Shown: positions 31,211 through 32,508 of the stretch, one piece after another
Numbering within the stretch: the stretch's first letter is position 1
How the letters are laid out: each line of letters opens with the position of its first letter
Source of the DNA: Bacillota bacterium
GTDB taxonomy: Bacteria; Bacillota; Negativicutes; Sporomusales; Sporomusaceae
NCBI GenBank assembly: GCA_023443285.1
Contig: JAEZVB010000019.1
Location: 1 to 32,508, forward strand
Direction of reading: 5' to 3'
DNA: 32,508 bases
Notes under the pieces: model-generated
Database searches by the model: none
What the model was told of the DNA's origin: nothing
What the model saw: the letters and a program-made list of their open reading frames with translations, nothing else
Translations under genes and position numbers: made by a program

Positions 31211-32131
31211 ATGATCGATAATTCTCCTTACACGCCGGAAGAAGTTGCGAAAATATTAAAAATTTCCAAATTTACAGTTTATGAGATGATAAAACGCGGC
31301 GATCTTGCGGCTTATCACATTGGACGAAAGGTCCGTGTTGATGCCCACGACCTTGACATGTATATTCAAAAATCAAAAGGAACTAGCGGAACGCAGTCGT
31401 CCCAATTTACCTCTGCGCCTGCTCCCAGTGGTTTTATCATCTGCGGCCAAGATACTGTTCTTGATATCCTTACCCGATGTCTTGAAAAAGAACTGCCACA
31501 AGCGAGCATCCTTCGCAACTATGTGGGTAGTATGGATGGCCTACTGGCGCTTTATCATAACACAGCTAATGTAGCTACTTCGCACCTTTGGGACGGCGAT
31601 ACCGATACTTACAACCTACCCTATATCCGCAGTCTATTACCAGGCCATCGAGCACTTTTGGTCAATCTAGTATACCGCAATATCGGCTTCTATGTTGCCA
31701 AAAATAACCCCCTGAATCTTGCCAGTTGGCAAGATATTGCCAAAGCGGGCGTACGCTTAATTAATCGGGAACGAGGTTCCGGAGCACGTGTACTACTTGA
31801 TGAACAGCTGCGAAAATTAGATATTGATTTTTCCTCACTCACTGGTTACAGCAACGAAGAGACCAGCCATCTGACAGTGGCCAGCACGGTTGCCCGTGGT
31901 GATGCTGATGTTGGCGTAGGCATTGAAAAAGCAGCATTACAAGTTGCCAACATCGAATTTATCCCGCTTAGAAAAGAACGATATGATATTGTAATTCGCA
32001 AAGAGGACCTCGACAAGCCTCATTTTCAGACGCTCCTGGCCATTATGCGTTCGAAGTCCTTTCGCGACCAGATAGCCGGCATGGGAGGCTACGACACAGT
32101 TCATACCGGACAAACAATGGGACAAACATAA
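31211..32131 (+). CDS. one-component regulator: excisionase-type HTH plus molybdate-binding-like (COG1910) domain
   Basis: A 306-residue protein. Residues about 5-55 are an excisionase/MerR-like helix-turn-helix (YTPEEVAKILKISKFTVYEMIKRGDLAAYHIGRKVRV, in part). After a Ser/Pro-rich linker (about 58-75) comes a type-2 periplasmic-binding-like domain (about 78-290) with LLALYHNTANVATSHLWDGD, the RERGSGARVLLDEQL motif and VARGDADVGVGIE, as in the COG1910 group annotated as molybdate-binding. There is no signal peptide, so it is cytoplasmic. The frame extends to 31154, but the ATG at 31211 follows GGAGGG directly. Divergent from modBC, it probably senses oxyanion or cofactor level and controls that operon. 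Confidence 0.85.
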   Translation: MIDNSPYTPEEVAKILKISKFTVYEMIKRGDLAAYHIGRKVRVDAHDLDMYIQKSKGTSGTQSSQFTSAPAPSGFIICGQDTVLDILTRCLEKELPQASILRNYVGSMDGLLALYHNTANVATSHLWDGDTDTYNLPYIRSLLPGHRALLVNLVYRNIGFYVAKNNPLNLASWQDIAKAGVRLINRERGSGARVLLDEQLRKLDIDFSSLTGYSNEETSHLTVASTVARGDADVGVGIEKAALQVANIEFIPLRKERYDIVIRKEDLDKPHFQTLLAIMRSKSFRDQIAGMGGYDTVHTGQTMGQT

Positions 32132-32145
32132 TAGCCAAAACAACA

Positions 32146-32187
32146 AGGGGCTGCGGATAACTTATCTCTAAGTTTTCCACAGCCCCT
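32146..32187. terminator. long hairpin between the regulator gene and the tRNA operon
   Basis: AGGGGCTG...CAGCCCCT with inner GGA/TCC and AACTTA/TAAGTT give a stem of about 17 pairs. The minus side continues UUGUUGUUUU, a better tail for the tRNA operon than the plus side has for the regulator gene. It may end both. Confidence 0.6.
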
Positions 32188-32212
32188 AAACATTCTCTAA
32201 TGATTATATAAT

Positions 32213-32288
32213 TGGAGGCGACACCCAGATTCGAACTAGGGGAATAAAGGTCTTGCGAACCCTTGCCTTACCACTTGGCTACGTCGCC
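32213..32288 (-). tRNA. tRNA-Cys(GCA) with C at position 33
   Basis: Reverse strand: acceptor GGCGACG/TGTCGCC, D arm GCC/GGC, anticodon stem AGGGT/ACCTT with loop TCGCAAG, T arm CCTAG-TTCGAAT-CTGGG, discriminator U73 and encoded CCA. Overall it aligns with Bacillus-type tRNA-Cys, and GCA with U73 is the Cys identity set. The loop is TCGCAAG instead of the usual CTGCAAA, so base 33 is C rather than the nearly universal U. Three stems contain G-U pairs. Confidence 0.88.
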
Positions 32289-32354
32289 GAATAATGGAGA
32301 CTTCATTTAGGAGAAGTGTTTTTCCTCTCTAAATCTTAGTCGAAATTATCCAGG

Positions 32355-32373
32355 GAGTAAGCTCAGCTTACTC
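32355..32373 (-). repeat. spacer hairpin between tRNA-Gly and tRNA-Cys
   Basis: GAGTAAG-CTCAG-CTTACTC is a perfect seven-pair stem with a five-base loop in the 94-base spacer, comparable in place to the spacer hairpins at 6095-6164. Confidence 0.55.
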
Positions 32374-32382
32374 ATCGGAAAA

Positions 32383-32457
32383 TGGAGCGGAAAACGAGAT
32401 TCGAACTCGCGACCCTCGCCTTGGCAAGGCGATGCTCTACCGCTGAGCTACTTCCGC
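32383..32457 (-). tRNA. tRNA-Gly(GCC)
   Basis: Reverse strand: acceptor GCGGAAG/TTTCCGC, D arm GCTC/GAGC, anticodon stem TCGCC/GGCGA with loop TTGCCAA (anticodon GCC), T arm GCGAG-TTCGAAT-CTCGT, discriminator U and encoded CCA. Confidence 0.95.
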
Positions 32458-32462
32458 TTAAA

Positions 32463-32508
32463 TGGTGCCTCAGGACAGAATCGAACTGTCGACACGAGGA
32501 TTTTCAGT
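32463..32508 (-). tRNA. tRNA-Phe(GAA), 3' part only
   Basis: The reverse strand shows the anticodon loop CTGAAAA (anticodon GAA), stem TCCTC, variable GTGTC, T arm GACAG-TTCGATT-CTGTC, acceptor CTGAGGC, discriminator A and CCA. The 5' part lies beyond the right edge of the window. Confidence 0.88.

Overview
The window looks like a chromosomal segment of a low-to-middle GC, anaerobic Firmicute, most plausibly a spore-former of the Negativicutes (Sporomusa/Pelosinus-like). The grounds are Gram-positive style signals (AGGAGG ribosome sites, TTGACA/TATAAT promoters, U-tailed hairpin terminators), tRNA genes that encode their own CCA, a NiaR regulator, a purine riboswitch leader, a ferredoxin-linked 2-oxoacid oxidoreductase of the Kor/Vor type and a YmaF-family protein. 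The lineage is an inference; there is no rRNA here. I see no phage, insertion sequence or CRISPR array. Most genes are on the minus strand.

Layout. 1-680: 5' half of tRNA-Arg(CCG) with its promoter, and a small membrane zinc-ribbon protein. 689-4081: a niacin module, with a NiaP-type transporter whose promoter start region carries a candidate NiaR operator, a divergent Fsr-type MFS efflux gene, and niaR. 4135-5775: an orphan sensor kinase. 5955-6378: a tRNA-Asn-Glu-Val operon with two look-alike spacer hairpins. 6502-10154: M29 aminopeptidase, spermidine synthase, a His/Cys-rich YmaF protein and a secreted SIMPL protein. 10193-12865: a nitrate/sulfonate/taurine-family ABC importer.

13065-20954 is the centre of the window: a purine unit reading leftwards as promoter, guanine aptamer, ykkC/PRPP-type aptamer, terminator, pbuG-like permease, then purE-purC-purF-purM-purN-purH and a terminator. 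The two aptamers share one terminator, so this is a natural two-input RNA switch: guanine would lower and PRPP would raise expression of purine uptake and, by read-through past a second hairpin, of purine synthesis. purD, purL/Q/S, purK and purB are not in the window.

21007-25863: YhcH/NlpC pair, GNAT/UbiX pair, an acyl-CoA ligase with its own promoter and dyads, and a DJ-1/PfpI protein whose ribosome site sits in a hairpin. 25947-29424: a four-subunit 2-oxoacid:ferredoxin oxidoreductase (ferredoxin, alpha, beta, gamma) next to an IclR-family regulator; the same three-half-site sequence lies in front of both the operon and the regulator gene. 29555-32131: modB-modC without modA, divergent from a regulator that joins an excisionase-type HTH to a molybdate-binding-like domain. 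32146-32508: end of a tRNA operon Phe-Gly-Cys, in which the Cys tRNA has C instead of U at position 33.

Most genes are ordinary; the second-look items are mainly RNA and operator structures: the tandem riboswitch, the paired IclR-type operators, the NiaR operator, the odd tRNA-Cys, and several unexplained dyads.
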